DNA of 64,000 bases from Nitrospirales bacterium. Lineage in GTDB: Bacteria; Nitrospirota; Nitrospiria; Nitrospirales; UBA8639. Position numbers and translations under genes: made by a program. Below the pieces are notes generated by a model, which had not been told where the DNA came from, made no database searches, and saw only the letters and a program-made list of their open reading frames with translations. The stretch is taken from the NCBI GenBank assembly GCA_021604145.1, contig BQIX01000003.1, positions 1 through 64,000 of the forward strand. Reading direction: 5' to 3'. This document shows positions 62,722 through 64,000 of the stretch, piece after piece. Each line of letters begins with the position of its first letter. Position 1 is the stretch's first letter.

Positions 62722-63044
62722 ACACTGTTGGTTTATACCTTGGAGCCGCAATAGCAGAAATTGGGGGATGTTTTGCATTTTGGATGTGGCTTCGATTAGG
62801 GCGGTCTCCTTGGTGGGGCACAGTTGGGGTCGTGAGCCTTGTGATCTTTGGGGTCTTATTGACACGATCCGAAGCCGTCTTTGCCGGACGGGCGTATGCG
62901 GCGTATGGAGGAGTCTACATCGCGGCATCGCTTGTGTGGCTCTGGGCTTTCGAAGGGGTGATCCCTGACAGGTGGGATGCGCTCGGAGCCGGAATCTGCT
63001 TAGCGGGAGCCGCTATTATTCTTTGGGCTCCCCGAACGGTATAA
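62718..63044 (+). CDS. YnfA-family (UPF0060) membrane protein
   Basis: The start follows GAGGAG and overlaps the regulator stop as ATGA. The 108-residue protein has four membrane helices with the YnfA pattern ([60 protein letters not shown]). YnfA is a small efflux protein of the SMR type fold. It is cotranscribed with the MerR-type gene. Confidence 0.9.
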   Translation: MNTVGLYLGAAIAEIGGCFAFWMWLRLGRSPWWGTVGVVSLVIFGVLLTRSEAVFAGRAYAAYGGVYIAASLVWLWAFEGVIPDRWDALGAGICLAGAAIILWAPRTV

Positions 63045-63077
63045 CGGATTCAAACAACGAGGGACCATCTGTTTTCC

Positions 63078-63446
63078 ATGTCGTGGGACCAGATTCGTCA
63101 ATGGGCCATGGTGGTGAAACGGGATGTGTGCGCCGTTTATCTGGCTTCACGCGATCCCCGTGTGCCTTGGTATGCGAAGCTGATCGCGGTTCTGGTTGCA
63201 GCCTATGCATTAAGTCCCATTGACCTAATTCCAGATTTTATCCCTGTTATTGGCTATCTTGATGACCTGCTTCTTTTACCGCTTGGAATCTTGCTAGTCG
63301 TTCGACTGTTGCCACCAGGTCTAATGGCCGAACATCGGGCCACAGCGGAAAAGTATAGCGGTCTGCCAAGGAATTGGGTAGCAGCCGGGTTCATTATTAT
63401 TTTGTGGGTGGTTGGAATTGTTTTTCTAGGGTGGGTATTTTTCTAG
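63078..63446 (+). CDS. DUF1232 (YkvA-like) membrane protein, copy 2
   Basis: The 122-residue protein is nearly identical in its core to the copy at 34139-34528 (ASRDPRVPWYAK; AAYALSPIDLIPDFIPVIGY; EHRATAEK). The two genes differ mainly at synonymous positions and at both ends, so they are older duplicates under selection. It follows ynfA by 33 bases. Confidence 0.85.
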   Translation: MSWDQIRQWAMVVKRDVCAVYLASRDPRVPWYAKLIAVLVAAYALSPIDLIPDFIPVIGYLDDLLLLPLGILLVVRLLPPGLMAEHRATAEKYSGLPRNWVAAGFIIILWVVGIVFLGWVFF

Positions 63447-63484
63447 GAAATAAAGACATAAAGCTTGGTTATTTTAGAGAAAGA

Positions 63485-63590
63485 ATTTCCATTATGAAGA
63501 TTATCACTTACTTGGCATTTTTAAGGCAAAAGTAATTCTACCTAACCCTCATGAGTGAAACCTACTTTAGTCTTAAATTCACGAACTCTC
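63485..63590. repeat. Noncoding repeat, copy 2
   Basis: This matches 44621-44722. It is part of the 338-base gap 63447-63784 and lies 3' of a minus-strand TPR gene, as copy 1 does. No other feature was seen in the gap. Confidence 0.7.
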
Positions 63591-63784
63591 TATACCATTC
63601 ATTACGAGCTGTCTTCATAAGAATCTGAACTAAAGGGAGCATGCGAGGATGAGCAGACTAGGACCGCTCATCCTCTTTCACACTCTAAAGAAAGGAACAG
63701 AAACTATACCTCTCACATACGGACTTCCCTGAGGGCTTTGAGATGGGAAGTTCCGGCCTTCACCGCACCGTCAATCGATTAATT

Positions 63785-64000
63785 ACTATTTCTTCAACAG
63801 ATGGTATTTCTTTAACACCTCTGCGTTCGAAATAGGAGACTTCAACTGGTGCAGTGCTTTTTCTTGCTCCATTCGTTGCGCTTCCTGAAAATGCATTCGG
63901 GCCTTTGACGGTTTCCCTAATTGGTCATAGGTCAATCCTTCGTTGAAATACACTTGAGCCGTCCGTTCAATGTCTTCCGAGGCATCAAAATGCTTGAGGG
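63785..64000 (-). CDS. TPR-repeat protein, C-terminal part (partial)
   Basis: The frame enters from the right edge and stops at TAG (63785-63787). About 71 codons are visible: a TPR unit (RTAQVYFNEGLTYDQLGKPSKARMHFQEAQRM) and a helical, Lys-rich end (VLKKYHLLKK). It is a third TPR protein gene in this part of the window. The N-terminal portion lies outside. Confidence 0.7.

Overview
The window looks like DNA from a Nitrospirota bacterium, possibly Nitrospira-like. That is inferred only from gene content (class II ribonucleotide reductase, tandem HME-RND pumps, DUF1232 proteins beside merR genes, CopZ-type Fe-S chaperone); there is no rRNA or other taxonomic marker. No tRNA, rRNA or CRISPR array was recognised.

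Region A (1-24435) reads as the backbone of a large plasmid, integrative element or phage-plasmid. It carries two RecD-type helicase genes, a Cas4/RecB-like Fe-S nuclease, a phage RDF-like protein, an XRE repressor facing a sigma-70 region-2-only protein, a ParB-like protein, a MarR-type regulator, a site-2 protease, a TraD/VirD4-like ATPase, a B12-dependent ribonucleotide reductase, a Pal-like lipoprotein, an AAA+ ATPase with inverted Walker order, a Toprim primase-like protein, a DNA polymerase III sliding clamp gene and a RusA-type resolvase. Most genes run on the plus strand with good ribosome binding sites. A 51-bp tandem repeat lies between the helicase gene and the nuclease gene. The clamp gene is split by a 1207-bp IS3-family (IS407-type) element with a 4-bp target duplication; removing the element restores a 379-codon frame.

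Region B (24622-44478) is a metal and metalloid resistance island: arsR-arsC-acr3; a Cu/Ag-type cusCBA set; a merR-thioredoxin-merF cassette; a His-rich exported protein with czcCBA; a STAS protein; a Zn/Cd-type P1B ATPase; and a His-rich TPR lipoprotein. A TPR pseudogene related to the intact gene at 44863-46587 lies among them.

Region C (44500-64000) is the least familiar part. From 62161 down to 44863 almost every gene is on the minus strand. A divergent MerR-type regulator faces a mer-type promoter that leads a GDCCVxC protein, a 3-4 TM Cys protein, MerT, a MerP-like protein, an AhpD-like protein, a DsrE-like protein and a sigma-54-dependent activator. Downstream of the activator a good sigma-54 promoter, with palindromic upstream sites, leads a thioredoxin-like gene whose redox Cys codon is TGA. 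After it come a STAS protein, a TolC-adaptor-RND pump, two DUF302 proteins, two related CxC exported proteins, a TlpA thioredoxin, a MerF-like protein, a CopZ-like Fe-S chaperone and a TPR protein. No mercuric reductase is present. This sigma-54-controlled pump/chaperone/redox cluster is the best candidate in the window for an undescribed system.

The right end carries YnfA, a second DUF1232 protein, a second copy of a noncoding repeat found near 44.6 kb, and the 3' end of another TPR gene.
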